Of a stretch of DNA of 64,000 nucleotides, positions 1 to 8,695 are shown piece by piece; position 1 is the first letter of the stretch; each line of letters begins with the position of its first letter. The notes under the pieces were generated by a model, which saw only the letters and a program-made list of their open reading frames with translations, was not told where the DNA came from and searched no databases. Both the position numbers and the translations under genes were made by a program. Source of the stretch: DATCJA01 sp963734635. GTDB taxonomy: Bacteria > Acidobacteriota > Vicinamibacteria > Vicinamibacterales > UBA2999. The stretch covers positions 558,001-622,000 of the forward strand of contig CAVTIA010000014.1 in assembly GCA_963734635.1 (NCBI GenBank). The letters run 5' to 3'.

Positions 1-365
1 TAGTAGCGGCCGAGGGAAGGGCGCGGCTCGTCGCTCAGATATCCAAGCGAGTACACCTGGACGAGCAGCGAAACCAGCCCCACGAGCATCAGCATCACCG
101 TCGAATCGGCGTCGGCCAGCACCCCAACGGTGGCCAGCGTTTGTCCCTGCGACGGCAGCCACTCCCATACCAGCCGCGTGATTCGTTCGCCTCCGTGGGT
201 CCCCCAGGCCTGGATTGCGGCGGCCAGCGACCCTGATGCACACAGGATTGACACGATCGCCGCTGGGCGGCCCGAACGTCGCAGCGGCACCACGACCGCC
301 AGCACGAGGAACGCTATCGCGTGAAGCAGCAGCGCGGTCAGCGCAGGTATTCCCAGATCCGTCAT
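1..365 (-). CDS. nuoL: NADH-quinone oxidoreductase subunit L, N-terminal part (cut by window edge)
   Basis: The reading frame starts with ATG at 365, overlapping the nuoK stop by one base (TGATG), and runs off the left edge, so only about 121 residues are visible. They show two hydrophobic segments (around residues 8-28 and 36-52) and then the conserved 'VQVYSLGYLSDE' segment, followed by a Gly-Arg-Tyr-Tyr stretch, which is diagnostic for the N-terminus of the antiporter-like NuoL subunit of complex I. NuoL is one of the proton-pumping membrane subunits. Its position as the last visible gene of a nuoABCDHIJKL operon agrees. The full protein is normally over 600 residues, so most of it lies outside the window. 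Confidence 0.93.
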   Translation of the reverse strand, partial: MTDLGIPALTALLLHAIAFLVLAVVVPLRRSGRPAAIVSILCASGSLAAAIQAWGTHGGERITRLVWEWLPSQGQTLATVGVLADADSTVMLMLVGLVSLLVQVYSLGYLSDEPRPSLGRY

Positions 366-672
366 CAGCCTTTGAGGAGATCCAGATGGTCCGCCATTAC
401 CGTGCGACGGACGCGGAAGAGAAGAATGACGATGGCAAGGCCCATCGCAGCCTCAGCCACGGTGATGCAGATCGTGAACACCGTGAACACCATGCCGGTG
501 ACATCGGCGCTAAAACGCGCAAACGCCACGAGATTGATGTTGACGGCATTCAACATCAGCTCGATGCCGAGAAGAATGCCGATGGTGTTGCGGCGCGTCA
601 TGACGCCGAACAGCCCGATGCAGAAGGAATGACCGCCGCGAGCTGGTCAGAGACTGGAGAAGAAATCTCTAT
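365..672 (-). CDS. nuoK: NADH-quinone oxidoreductase subunit K, 5' end disrupted by a frameshift
   Basis: From 601 down to the stop at 365 the frame encodes 'MTRRNTIGILLGIELMLNAV', the typical middle of NuoK with the conserved intramembrane Glu (GIELMLNAVN), and two further membrane helices. This piece is only 78 aa, whereas NuoK is about 100 aa and should begin with one more helix. Upstream in the same frame comes 'FCIGLFGV' and then a stop at 647-649. Skipping two bases at 626-627 restores 'SDQLAAVI-FCIGLFGVM', which aligns residue for residue with the first helix of E. coli NuoK (LAAILFVLGLTGLVIRRN). No ATG/GTG is available in that upstream frame, so the start given (ATA at 672, or ATT at 666) is a guess. 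A sequencing error is the simplest explanation. Confidence 0.8.
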
Positions 673-685
673 GCCTGGAGGCCCA

Positions 686-1180
686 TTAGTCGTCCGGCCG
701 CGCGAAGTAGATCGCGCCCATGAGCGCCGCGAGCATCAGGAGCGCAAGAAGCTCGAACGGCATCACGAACCTGGTGAGGACTGCATCACCGATGTTTCGC
801 GTGAGATCCGCCGGCAGCGCTGGCGGAGTGACGGGCAGAGGACGCTCGCTAATCGCGCTCAGTATCGTGGCGAGAAGAGCGACCGCGACGACGGCGCTAC
901 CGGCGATCCGGCGGCTTGTCTGCGAGATACGCTCGCCAACGAGGCGCTCGGTAACGACGATGGCGAACACGACGATCGTGACGATGCCTCCGGCATAGAG
1001 TAGAAGCTGTACGGCTGCGAGAAATTCAGCATCGAGCTCGAGAAACACCCCCGCCGTGCCGGTCAGGGCGAGGGCCAGCCACAGCACCGCGTGAAAGAGA
1101 TTCTTCGACAGGACGACGGCGAGCGCCGAACCGACCAGAACCAACCCGAGGACCCAGAATGCGAGGACTTCGCCGGTCAC
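686..1180 (-). CDS. nuoJ: NADH-quinone oxidoreductase subunit J
   Basis: A 164-aa membrane protein with five hydrophobic segments. 'LSKNLFHAVLWLALALTG' and 'LELDAEFLAAVQLLLYAGG' (residues about 25-68) are the family signature, including the 'QLLLYAGGIVTIVVFAI' helix that carries the flexible pi-bulge region of NuoJ. It forms part of the proton-translocating membrane arm of complex I. The ATG at 1180 overlaps the nuoI stop by four bases (ATGA), which indicates translational coupling. The length is normal for the family. Confidence 0.95.
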   Translation of the reverse strand: MTGEVLAFWVLGLVLVGSALAVVLSKNLFHAVLWLALALTGTAGVFLELDAEFLAAVQLLLYAGGIVTIVVFAIVVTERLVGERISQTSRRIAGSAVVAVALLATILSAISERPLPVTPPALPADLTRNIGDAVLTRFVMPFELLALLMLAALMGAIYFARPDD

Positions 1181-1758
1181 GCGGGCGCTTCCTCCTTCGA
1201 GGTGCGAGGTGCCTTAGGTGCCTGGGGTGCCGGAGCATGCTCCGCGCGGGCCATCTTCGGCGGCCCCTGCATGTCGCGAAGCTTGTTTCCAGTCGCCCAT
1301 GACTGCTCGAACTGCTGGCCGATCGCGTGCAGCCGATCCTTGTCGAGCAGCATCTCCCGGCGATCCGTCGTCGGTAAATCGAAAGACTTCATCATGACGA
1401 TCGCGTCGGTCGGACACACCTGGACACACAGCTCGCAGAACTCGCAGGCGTAGAGCTCGAGCGTGAACGTCTTTGCATAGTTCCGCTTCTCGCTCTTGAG
1501 CATCTCGACCTTGATGACCGCGGGTGGGCACACGTACTCACAGAGGCGGCAGCCGATGCAGGCTTCCTCGCCGGTGTCCTTTTCGTATACGAGCGCCAGG
1601 AGGCCCCGGTATCGCTCGGGATAGCTCCGCTCCTTGTCCGGGTAATGGACGGTGACAGGCTTGCGAAGCAGGTTCCGCAGGGTCACCCGCATGGCGCCGA
1701 GGATCGCGCGCACAATGACGCCGACGTCGGTCGGGTTTATCGCTGCGGTCTCAGGCAC
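1177..1758 (-). CDS. nuoI: NADH-quinone oxidoreductase subunit I (2x[4Fe-4S] ferredoxin subunit)
   Basis: Contains two classical 4Fe-4S motifs, 'CIGCRLCEYVCPP' and 'CEFCELCVQVCPTD', the N6a/N6b clusters that pass electrons towards NuoB. The open frame extends far upstream, but that part is a shadow of nuoH. I chose the GTG at 1758, which overlaps the end of nuoH by 8 bases and gives 193 aa. The internal ATG at 1692 (MRVTLRNLLRK) would give 171 aa and is also reasonable for the family. The C-terminal tail after the second motif is long and Ala/Pro-rich. Confidence 0.93.
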   Translation of the reverse strand: MPETAAINPTDVGVIVRAILGAMRVTLRNLLRKPVTVHYPDKERSYPERYRGLLALVYEKDTGEEACIGCRLCEYVCPPAVIKVEMLKSEKRNYAKTFTLELYACEFCELCVQVCPTDAIVMMKSFDLPTTDRREMLLDKDRLHAIGQQFEQSWATGNKLRDMQGPPKMARAEHAPAPQAPKAPRTSKEEAPA

Positions 1759-2728
1759 CGGGGGTCCTCCACACCACGACCAGCGCCGTCGCGATGAGCA
1801 GCAGCAAGGTCGACGGCAGAAGCGCCTTCCACGACAGCGCAAGGATCTGATCGACGCGAATGCGGACGAAGCTCCACCTCACCCACGTGATGAGCAGAAA
1901 CACGAACATCGCCTTGAGCAGGAACCAGACGGGTCCGAGCCATTCGGGGCCCGGTCCTGCCCACGCGCCGAGAAACAGCAGCGCGCCGAGGAACGAGGCG
2001 CCAATCACGTGGGCATACTCGCCAAGCTGAATGAGCGCGAACTTCATACCCGAATACTCGACGCGGAAGCCTGCAACCAGCTCCGACTCGGCTTCCAGAA
2101 TGTCGAACGGTGCGCGATTCTCGGCGGCCACCGTCGAGACGATGAAGGCAATGAATGCCAGCTGCCCGATGACCGGATAGAAGACGAACCAGAGACCGCT
2201 CTGCGCCGCGGCGATGTCGGAGAGCTTCAGCGACCCGGCGAGGAGCACGGGCGTGAGCGCGGCGAAGATGAACGGCAGGTCGTAGGAGATGACCTGGTTG
2301 ACGGCCCGCATTGCCGAGAGGAGCGCGTATTTGTTGTTCGAGCCCCAGCCGGCCATGAAGAGTCCCACGATTTCCATCGCCGAAATCGCGAGGAAAAAGA
2401 GGATGCCGATATTCAGATCCGCCACCCCGAGGCCAGGCGCAAACGGCATGGTGGCGAAGATGAACATGCACGGAAGCACGAACACGATCGGCGCCAGATT
2501 GTAGACGGTGCGATCGGCCGCCGTCGGCACCACGTCTTCCTTCATCATCAGCTTGATGGCGTCGGCAATCGGCTGCAGGAGCCCGTGCGGTCCCACGCGG
2601 TACGGGCCAATCCGCGACTGCATGCGCGCGGCGAACTTGCGCTCCAGCAGCGTGACGTAGGTCACGATGAGGAGGATGGCGTTCATGACGATGAACGGCC
2701 CGATGAGCAGCCCCAGCCAGTCCGTCAT
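1751..2728 (-). CDS. nuoH: NADH-quinone oxidoreductase subunit H
   Basis: A 325-aa polytopic membrane protein starting MTDWLGLLIGPF. It has the NuoH hallmarks 'LLERKFAARMQSRIGPYRVG' (residues about 27-46), 'ADAIKLMMKEDVVP', 'GWGSNNKYALLSAMRAVNQ' and 'ESELVAGFRVEYSGMKFAL', which form the quinone chamber wall. The ATG overlaps the nuoD stop (ATGA). The open frame continues about 117 codons upstream, but that part is antisense-like low-complexity sequence inside nuoD and is not used. Confidence 0.96.
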   Translation of the reverse strand: MTDWLGLLIGPFIVMNAILLIVTYVTLLERKFAARMQSRIGPYRVGPHGLLQPIADAIKLMMKEDVVPTAADRTVYNLAPIVFVLPCMFIFATMPFAPGLGVADLNIGILFFLAISAMEIVGLFMAGWGSNNKYALLSAMRAVNQVISYDLPFIFAALTPVLLAGSLKLSDIAAAQSGLWFVFYPVIGQLAFIAFIVSTVAAENRAPFDILEAESELVAGFRVEYSGMKFALIQLGEYAHVIGASFLGALLFLGAWAGPGPEWLGPVWFLLKAMFVFLLITWVRWSFVRIRVDQILALSWKALLPSTLLLLIATALVVVWRTPGA

Positions 2729-3885
2729 CGGTCCACCTCGCCGAACACCGGATCTACCGATCCCATGATCGCCACCACATCCGCAACCTTGTGGCCCGGA
2801 ATGATGTGCGGCAAGACGGCGAGGTTCGAGAACGACGCGCCTCGCCACTTCATTCGATACGGCTTCGCGCTGCCGTCGGCAATCAGGTAGCAGCCGACTT
2901 CGCCGCGCGCGCCTTCGACGCGGGCATACGCCTCGCCCTTGGGAATCCGGGTCTGCGCCACGGATTTGAGCCCTGGTCGCGACGAAATGGGTCCTTCCGG
3001 CAGTCCGTCGAGCACCTGGCGGACGATCTTCAACGATTCGCGGAACTCGGCCATTCGCACACGGTAACGGGCGAGGCAATCGCCAGAGGTCTCGACTGGC
3101 ACGCGGAAGTCGAAATCTTCGTACGACGAGTACGGCTCACCGCGACGGATGTCGTAGGCGACACCGGATCCGCGAAGCAGCGGGCCGCCGATTCCAACCC
3201 CCTGGGCCAGCTCGCGCGAAATCACTCCGACGCCTTGCGTGCGGACCAGGAAGAACGGATTTTCCTTGAGCATCCGCTCGTATTCACCGATGCGCTGCTC
3301 GATGAGGTCGACTGTCTCGCGGCATTTCGCCGCCCACCCGGCGGGTATGTCGTAGCGGACGCCTCCCACCTGGTAGAAGCCGTAGAGCAGTCTTGCCCCG
3401 ACGAGGGACTCGAACAGGTCGAGTATCAGCTCCCGCTCGCGGATGCAGTAGAGAAATATCGTGGCGCCGCCGCCGAGCGCGCCGCCCATGTCGAGGCACC
3501 AGGTGCCGAGCCACAGCAGGTGCGACGCGACGCGCTGGAGCTCCGAGGTGATCACGCGCAGGTACTGAGCGCGCTTCGGTACGTCGATCTTCCCGATGAT
3601 CTCGGCCGCGCGAACATATGCGAACTCGCTGGTCATCGCGGCGACATAGTCCGTCTTCGACGCGATGGACGGATATTGCGCGTAGGTGAGCGTTTCGGCG
3701 AGCTTCTCGTGGCAGCGGTGGAGGTAGCCAATCACCGCATCGACGCCTACGACGGTCTCACCCTCGAGCGTGAGGATTGCGCGAAACACCCCGTGCGCCG
3801 ACGGGTGCTGCGGCCCCATGTTCATGGTGAGCCGCTCGCTGCCCGTGTAGTCGAGCTCGACCCGTGGCGCGGCAGTAACGCTCAT
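2725..3885 (-). CDS. nuoD: NADH-quinone oxidoreductase subunit D
   Basis: A 386-aa protein homologous to the 49-kDa subunit and to the large subunit of NiFe hydrogenases. The 'NMGPQHPSAHGVFR' segment (residues about 22-35) carries the quinone-site His region, followed by 'GYLHRCHEKLAE' and 'YAQYPSIASKTDYVAAM'. It ends 'IMGSVDPVFGEVDR', the usual NuoD terminus. It is encoded separately from nuoC, not as a NuoCD fusion, and its start overlaps the nuoC stop by four bases. Confidence 0.97.
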   Translation of the reverse strand: MSVTAAPRVELDYTGSERLTMNMGPQHPSAHGVFRAILTLEGETVVGVDAVIGYLHRCHEKLAETLTYAQYPSIASKTDYVAAMTSEFAYVRAAEIIGKIDVPKRAQYLRVITSELQRVASHLLWLGTWCLDMGGALGGGATIFLYCIRERELILDLFESLVGARLLYGFYQVGGVRYDIPAGWAAKCRETVDLIEQRIGEYERMLKENPFFLVRTQGVGVISRELAQGVGIGGPLLRGSGVAYDIRRGEPYSSYEDFDFRVPVETSGDCLARYRVRMAEFRESLKIVRQVLDGLPEGPISSRPGLKSVAQTRIPKGEAYARVEGARGEVGCYLIADGSAKPYRMKWRGASFSNLAVLPHIIPGHKVADVVAIMGSVDPVFGEVDR

Positions 3886-4334
3886 CTATAAGGGGGATGT
3901 GGCGTATCCACCGCGTAGGACTTCAGCAGCGGATGACCCACCCAATCGTTGCCCAGGAGAATACGGCGGAGATCCGGATGCCCGTCGAACCGGATTCCGA
4001 ACATGTCGTAGCACTCGCGTTCCATCCAGTTGGCGCCCGCATATTCGGACGTCAGGGAGGGACACTCTGTCACGGATGGACCAAGGCGCGTCTTCACGAG
4101 GAGCGACACATTGTCGTCCAGGTTGTCCGCTTTGTACACGACCTCGAGCCCCTGCTCCTTCCAGTCAACAGCCGTGAGAAACGAGAAAAACCGGCAGCCG
4201 AGCTCGATTCGTACGAAATGCGCAAACGGGACCCACGCGTCCACCGGCACCGAAATGACGATCGGTGCGGTGCCGTCGACCTGTGCGCCGTTGAACCGAT
4301 TGGCGATGAGCGTTCGCGCCTGATCGGCTGTCAT
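3882..4334 (-). CDS. nuoC: NADH-quinone oxidoreductase subunit C
   Basis: A 150-aa protein with the 30-kDa subunit signature 'ANWMERECYDMFGIRFDGHP' followed by 'DLRRILLGNDWVGHPLLKSY'. It is part of the peripheral arm that contacts NuoD. The 5' end is separated from nuoB by about 130 bp that hold a long inverted repeat. This is the only sizeable gap within the nuo operon. Confidence 0.95.
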   Translation of the reverse strand: MTADQARTLIANRFNGAQVDGTAPIVISVPVDAWVPFAHFVRIELGCRFFSFLTAVDWKEQGLEVVYKADNLDDNVSLLVKTRLGPSVTECPSLTSEYAGANWMERECYDMFGIRFDGHPDLRRILLGNDWVGHPLLKSYAVDTPHPPYR

Positions 4335-4372
4335 CGCAACCCCCGAAAGACCAGAGCCACGCCGCCGCTACG

Positions 4373-4444
4373 GGCCACAGAGACGCAGAGACTCAGAGGA
4401 AACATCCATTTGGGATTCTCTCGTGTCTCTGTGTCTCTGCGGCC
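4373..4444. repeat. Long imperfect inverted repeat of CAGAGACACAGAGA type in the nuoB-nuoC gap
   Basis: The arms 4373-4400 (ggccacagagacgcagagac...) and 4417-4444 (...gtctctgtgtctctgcggcc) are nearly perfect reverse complements around a 16-base spacer. They would form a stem of about 25 bp in RNA. This 'cacagagacacagag' palindrome resembles dispersed intergenic REP-type elements rather than a terminator, since it has no T-tract and sits in the middle of an operon. Confidence 0.7.
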
Positions 4445-4463
4445 AGTTGAGGCGAGAGGTGCA

Positions 4464-5102
4464 TCAATCCACCTTCGGGTTCGGCGCCGCGCGTTTGCCG
4501 GTGCGCCGGAAGTGCGCAATCTGGTCCTGCAGCAGGAGCAGCCCGTTGAGGAGCGATTCCGGAGGCGGCGGACAGCCAGGGACATAGACGTCGACGGGGA
4601 TGACGCGATCGACGCCTTTCACCACGTGGTAACCGTGTCTGAATGGCCCGCCGGAATTGGCGCACGAGCCCATCGACACTGCCCACTTGGGGTCTGGCAT
4701 CTGGTCGTAGATGCGCTCGAGCATCGGCGCCATCTTGATGGTGACCGTGCCCGACACGATCATCAGATCCGAGTGACGCGGCGACGCCCAGGGCACCATG
4801 CCGAGCCGCTCGACGTCGAACCGCGACGCGAACGTCGCCATCATTTCTATCGCGCAGCAGGCAAGCCCGAAGGTCACGGGCCACACAGACGACTTGCGTG
4901 CCCAGTTGAAAAAATTGTCGGCAACGGTGGTGACCAGGAACCCGCCGGGAAAGCTGTGGATGCCCTCGGTGACGCTCTCGAAGAGCGCCGAATGCTTGTC
5001 GCCCTCAGGCCGCCGCTGATGCAGCTGCTCCCACTCCTGGAGATCCTTGAAGTTTCTCCAGACCGGGGCGGGGACCTCTGGAACGGGGCCCTTTATTGCC
5101 AC
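4464..5102 (-). CDS. nuoB: NADH-quinone oxidoreductase subunit B
   Basis: The protein carries the N2-cluster cysteine pattern: tandem Cys in 'FGLACCAIEMM', Cys in 'GSCANSGG' and Cys in 'VPGCPPPPE'. N2 donates electrons to quinone. The frame stays open far upstream inside nuoA, so the start is uncertain. I use GTG at 5102 (V-A-I-K-G-P), which overlaps nuoA by 10 bases and gives 212 aa. The roughly 45-residue hydrophilic N-terminal extension before 'FFNWARKSSVWPVTFG' is longer than in E. coli NuoB. Confidence 0.93.
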   Translation of the reverse strand: MAIKGPVPEVPAPVWRNFKDLQEWEQLHQRRPEGDKHSALFESVTEGIHSFPGGFLVTTVADNFFNWARKSSVWPVTFGLACCAIEMMATFASRFDVERLGMVPWASPRHSDLMIVSGTVTIKMAPMLERIYDQMPDPKWAVSMGSCANSGGPFRHGYHVVKGVDRVIPVDVYVPGCPPPPESLLNGLLLLQDQIAHFRRTGKRAAPNPKVD

Positions 5103-5452
5103 TCGAGGATGCGCTCCCTGTATGCGTAGAACCAGCCGAGGGACAGAATCGCCATGAAGACGACCATCGTGCCGACGCCCCAGAGGCCAAGGCTCCGGAG
5201 CACGAGAACCCAGGGGAAGAGAAAGACGGCCAGTGCGTCGAACACGATGAACAGGAGCGCAACCAGATAGAAGCCGACGGGAAACTGCACCCATGCGTCG
5301 CCAATCGGCTCGGCGCCGCACTCATAGGTTTGGAGCTTCGCGGCCGTCGGACGCCGAGGGCTGAGAACGCGCGCGACTCCCAGCGAAACAACGGCGAACG
5401 CGACGATCATTCCGAGATAGATGACGACGGATAGGTAACCTGCCACCGGCAA
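5093..5452 (-). CDS. nuoA: NADH-quinone oxidoreductase subunit A
   Basis: A 119-aa protein with three membrane helices. The conserved loop 'KLQTYECGAEPIGDAW' contains the invariant Cys, followed by 'FYLVALLFIVFDALAVFLFPW', the NuoA/ND3 signature. It is the first gene of the nuo series and starts only 6 bases after the korB stop, so korB and nuo are probably cotranscribed. Confidence 0.97.
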   Translation of the reverse strand: MPVAGYLSVVIYLGMIVAFAVVSLGVARVLSPRRPTAAKLQTYECGAEPIGDAWVQFPVGFYLVALLFIVFDALAVFLFPWVLVLRSLGLWGVGTMVVFMAILSLGWFYAYRERILEWQ

Positions 5453-5458
5453 TCCCCT

Positions 5459-6514
5459 CTAGCGGAAGCTCTCCATGATTTCGTCGAGCGCAGCTTTTCC
5501 GGGCCGGGTCTTCGATTCGGGCAGCCCGGCGAGTGGCTCGTCTACGATGCCGAGCAGCTCGATGAAGTCCTGTTTGTCGGGCTCGATGTAGAGGATCCCG
5601 GTTGCGTACTCGCCGCGGGCCATCGTTTCGTGCAGCAGCCGGAGCGCGCTGATCTTGTCCGTCGGCTGATAGTCCTCGGCCATTTTGGTGAGCATGATCT
5701 TCGATCCGTTGTGCAGTGTCACCTCTTTCGTGGTGCCGGCATCGTACTCGACCGAGATCTCTTCGAAGAACGGGACAAAGCTCACATCGGACAACGGCTC
5801 GTCGTGATCCTTCACGTAGGCGTAGCTCTTGGTGGACCCCTCGTGATCGTTGAAGGTGACGCACGGCGAGATGACGTCGATCATTGCCGTTCCTCGGTGG
5901 CTGAGCGCCGCCTTGAGGATGGCCCTGAGCTGTTTCGGATCGCCCGAGAACGACCGCGCGACGAACGAGGCGCCGAGCTCGATTGCCAGCGCGCACGTGT
6001 CGATCGGCGGCAAGTCGTTGACCACGCCCGTCTTGAGCGTCGACCCAAGGTCCGCGGTGGGTGAGAACTGCCCCTTGGTGAGCCCGTAGCAGCCGTTGTC
6101 CTCGATGATGTAGACAATCGGGAGATTCCGGCGCATCAGGTGCACGAACTGTCCGATGCCGATGGCTCCCGTATCGCCGTCGCCGCTGATGCCGATCGCG
6201 ATCATCTTGCGGTTGGCCACCACCGCGCCGGTCCCGACCGAGGGCATCCGGCCGTGTACGGAATTGAAGCCGTGGGCGCTGTTCAGGAAATACGCAGGAG
6301 CCTTGCTCGAGCAGCCGATGCCCGACAGCTTGATGACCTGAGTCGGGTCGATGCCGAGATCGAAGAACGAATCGATGATGCGCTCGGTGATGGCGTTATG
6401 CCCGCATCCGGCACACAGCGTCGTCTTCGAGCCGCGGTATGCGACAGACTCGAGGCCGATGCGATTGACCTTTCTGCCTGGTGCTGACGGCTGTACGGGT
6501 GCTTCGGTCGACAT
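5459..6514 (-). CDS. korB: 2-oxoacid:ferredoxin oxidoreductase, beta (TPP-binding) subunit
   Basis: A 351-aa protein. 'CAGCGHN' (Cys34, Cys37), 'GIGCSS' (Cys68) and 'SPCVTF' (Cys218) supply the four cysteines of the single [4Fe-4S] cluster. 'GISGDGDTGAIG' (about 108-119) followed by 'EDNGCYGLTKGQ' is the thiamine-diphosphate/Mg motif of the KorB/PorB family. Together with KorA it would oxidise 2-oxoglutarate (or another 2-oxoacid) to the acyl-CoA and reduce ferredoxin. The frame is open 35 codons further upstream, but that stretch ('GYVVSGFSRT') is the translated dispersed hairpin repeat, so I start at the ATG at 6514. Confidence 0.93.
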   Translation of the reverse strand: MSTEAPVQPSAPGRKVNRIGLESVAYRGSKTTLCAGCGHNAITERIIDSFFDLGIDPTQVIKLSGIGCSSKAPAYFLNSAHGFNSVHGRMPSVGTGAVVANRKMIAIGISGDGDTGAIGIGQFVHLMRRNLPIVYIIEDNGCYGLTKGQFSPTADLGSTLKTGVVNDLPPIDTCALAIELGASFVARSFSGDPKQLRAILKAALSHRGTAMIDVISPCVTFNDHEGSTKSYAYVKDHDEPLSDVSFVPFFEEISVEYDAGTTKEVTLHNGSKIMLTKMAEDYQPTDKISALRLLHETMARGEYATGILYIEPDKQDFIELLGIVDEPLAGLPESKTRPGKAALDEIMESFR

Positions 6515-6540
6515 GTCCGTGTGTTTTTCTCCCAATCTAT

Positions 6541-6660
6541 TGGTCCGGCTAAAGCTATTGGTCCGGCTAAAGCCGGACACTACGTACCCACCCGCAGTAC
6601 TCGTCCGCACGCCGGACACTACGTACCCGACCCGTACGTAGTGTCCGCCTTTAGGCGGAC
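6541..6660. repeat. Cluster of dispersed 'TACGTAGTGTCCGG' hairpin repeats between korA and korB
   Basis: Several copies of the palindromic unit gtccggct-nn-agccggac joined to (ac)tacgta(gt) are stacked in both orientations: about 6561-6586, 6612-6626, and 6635-6660 with the variant gtccgcctttaggcggac. The same unit occurs singly at 11407-11433. It can fold as a hairpin in RNA and sits only in intergenic DNA, as a REP-like element would. Confidence 0.75.
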
Positions 6661-6680
6661 CGTTTGCTGCGTAGTCTCCG

Positions 6681-8526
6681 CTAAGTCGCCGCGACCTGCT
6701 CCTGCTTCACCAGCTCCGTCGTTACCGATCTCCCGTCAATCGGCAACCCCACGTAATGGAGAACGCTGCGCAGCTTCGCGAACTGTTCAGGTGTGCACTC
6801 CATCTTGAGGAGCGACAGCATCTGGGCGTCGCGGTTCTGCTCCACCACGTATACACGGTCGCATCGATCGATGAACTGGCCGACCTCCGGCGTGAACGGA
6901 TACGCGCGCAGCCGGAGGTAGGACGTGTCGATCCCGTAATCGGCTACCAGCTGATCGCGTGATTCCACGATCGCCCAGTGGGTGGTTCCGTAACCAATCA
7001 AGCCGATGCGGGTGTCGCGCGCCATTGTCACGTCCGGCTTTGGCACCAGCGTCCGCGCGGTTTCGAACTTGCGCGCCAGCCGATCGAGGTTGTTGGCGTA
7101 GTCGTCTGCACGCTCGCTGTACTGGGCCTTCTCGTTGTGGCCTGATCCGCGCGCGAAGTACGCCGGCATGCCGTCGCCGGGTACCGTGCGGTAGGGGATG
7201 CCGTCGCCATCCACGTCGCGGTAGCGGGCAAATTCGCCAAGCCGCTTCAAAGCGGCCGCGTCGAGCCGCTTGCCGCGATCCAGCGGTTTGGTGGGGTAGT
7301 CGAACGTTGACGACATCCACGTGTTCATGCCGAGGTCGAGGTCCGACAGCACGAACACGGGCGTTTGCAGCCGCTCCGCCAGATCGAACGCCTCCATGGC
7401 CATGGTGTAGCACTCGTTGACCGATGCAGGCAGGAGCAAAGGATGCTTCGTGTCGCCGTGAGAAAGGACCGCCGTGGCGAGCACATCCTGCTGCGCCGTT
7501 CGCGTCGGCAGCCCCGTCGACGGGCCGACGCGCTGGACGTCAAAAATCACAGCAGGAACTTCCACGTAGTACCCGAGTCCCGTGAACTCGGCCATCAGCG
7601 AGATTCCGGGCCCCGCGGTGGAGGTCATTGCCCGCGCGCCCATCCAGCCTGCGCCGACCACCATGCCGAGCGCGGCGATCTCGTCCTCGGCCTGGATAAC
7701 CGCATAAGTCGCTTTGCCGGTTTCCGGGTCCTTGCGGTATTTCTTGAGATAGTCGATCAGCGATTCGCAGAGCGAGGAGGAAGGGGTGATGGGATACCAG
7801 CCGACGAACGTGACGCCTGCCATCATGCAGCCGATGGCGGCGGCCGCGTTGCCCTCGATCAGGATGAGACCTTCCGTCTTGTCCATCGGTTCCACGACGA
7901 ACGGATCGAGTTTGGGCAGGTTCGCTTCGGCGTAGTCGTGCCCGGCCTTGAGCGCGCTCATGTTGAGCGCGACGGCTTTTTCCTTCTTGCCCAGTTGCTT
8001 CCGCAGCGCCTTTTCCATCTGTCCCATGTCGATGGACAGCAGCCGGGAGAGTACCCCGTCGTAAATCATGTTGCGCACGAGGCGGCGCAGCTTCGCGTCG
8101 TGCGTAATCGGGGTAATCAGCTTGTCGAAGGGGACGGGGTAGAAGACGACGTCGCGTGCGGAGGTCCTTGAGCTTGAGCGGCTCGTCATAAACGGCGGCG
8201 GCGCCAGGCGGCAGCGTCATCACGTCTTCGCGCGCCGTTTCCGGATTCATGGCGACCAGGAAATCGACTTCCTTCTTCCGCGCGATGTATCCCTTGGAGC
8301 TCGCGCGGATGGTGTACCACGTCGGCAGTCCCGCAATGTTCGACGGGAACATGTTCTTGCCCGATACGGGGACGCCCATCTGGAAAATCGATCGCAGCAG
8401 AACCAGATTTGCCGTCTGGCTTCCCGATCCGTTGACGGTGGCGACCTGGAGGGAGAAATCGTTGACGATACGCCCGGTGCGCGATTGGGGAGCTGTTTCC
8501 TGGACGGCGACGTCGGTCACTGACAT
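6681..8526 (-). CDS. korA: 2-oxoacid:ferredoxin oxidoreductase, fused gamma-alpha subunit (frameshifted)
   Basis: The first part (from ATG 8526) is the gamma domain with 'VATVNGSGSQTANLVLLRSI' and 'GKNMFPSNIAGLPTWYTIRA'. At about 8158 the frame must move by one base, from '...YDEPLKLKDLR' to 'ARDVVFYPVPFDKLITP...'. The alpha part then follows with 'GWYPITPSSSLCE', 'AEDEIAALGMVVGAGWMGAR' and 'TSTAGPGISLMAE', the usual pyrimidine-binding region. It ends around residue 614, the normal length for this gamma-alpha fusion, so the break is probably an inserted base rather than true inactivation. An A+T-rich patch (8622-8637) upstream may belong to the operon promoter. Confidence 0.88.
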
Positions 8527-8695
8527 TTTTCTACCCTGCTCCGAGGGTTGGCCCTGGAAAACCTTCGGAGAAGATCGCGGTTCGTATTAGAGCTCGGATT
8601 CGTTACAGGTCTGAAACCTTTCAATTATATATAAATCACCAGGTGTGCCGGCCTTAGCGGCGCCCGACCCGCGCCCGCTGCGATTGCCCGGTTCT

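Noticed and set aside
1652..2890. Long plus-strand frame opposite nuoI/nuoH/nuoD (412 codons), and similar long antisense frames throughout
   Set aside because: In high-GC DNA stop-free antisense frames are expected. Their residue composition is Arg/His/Asp-heavy, with no domain, and the minus-strand genes are unmistakable.
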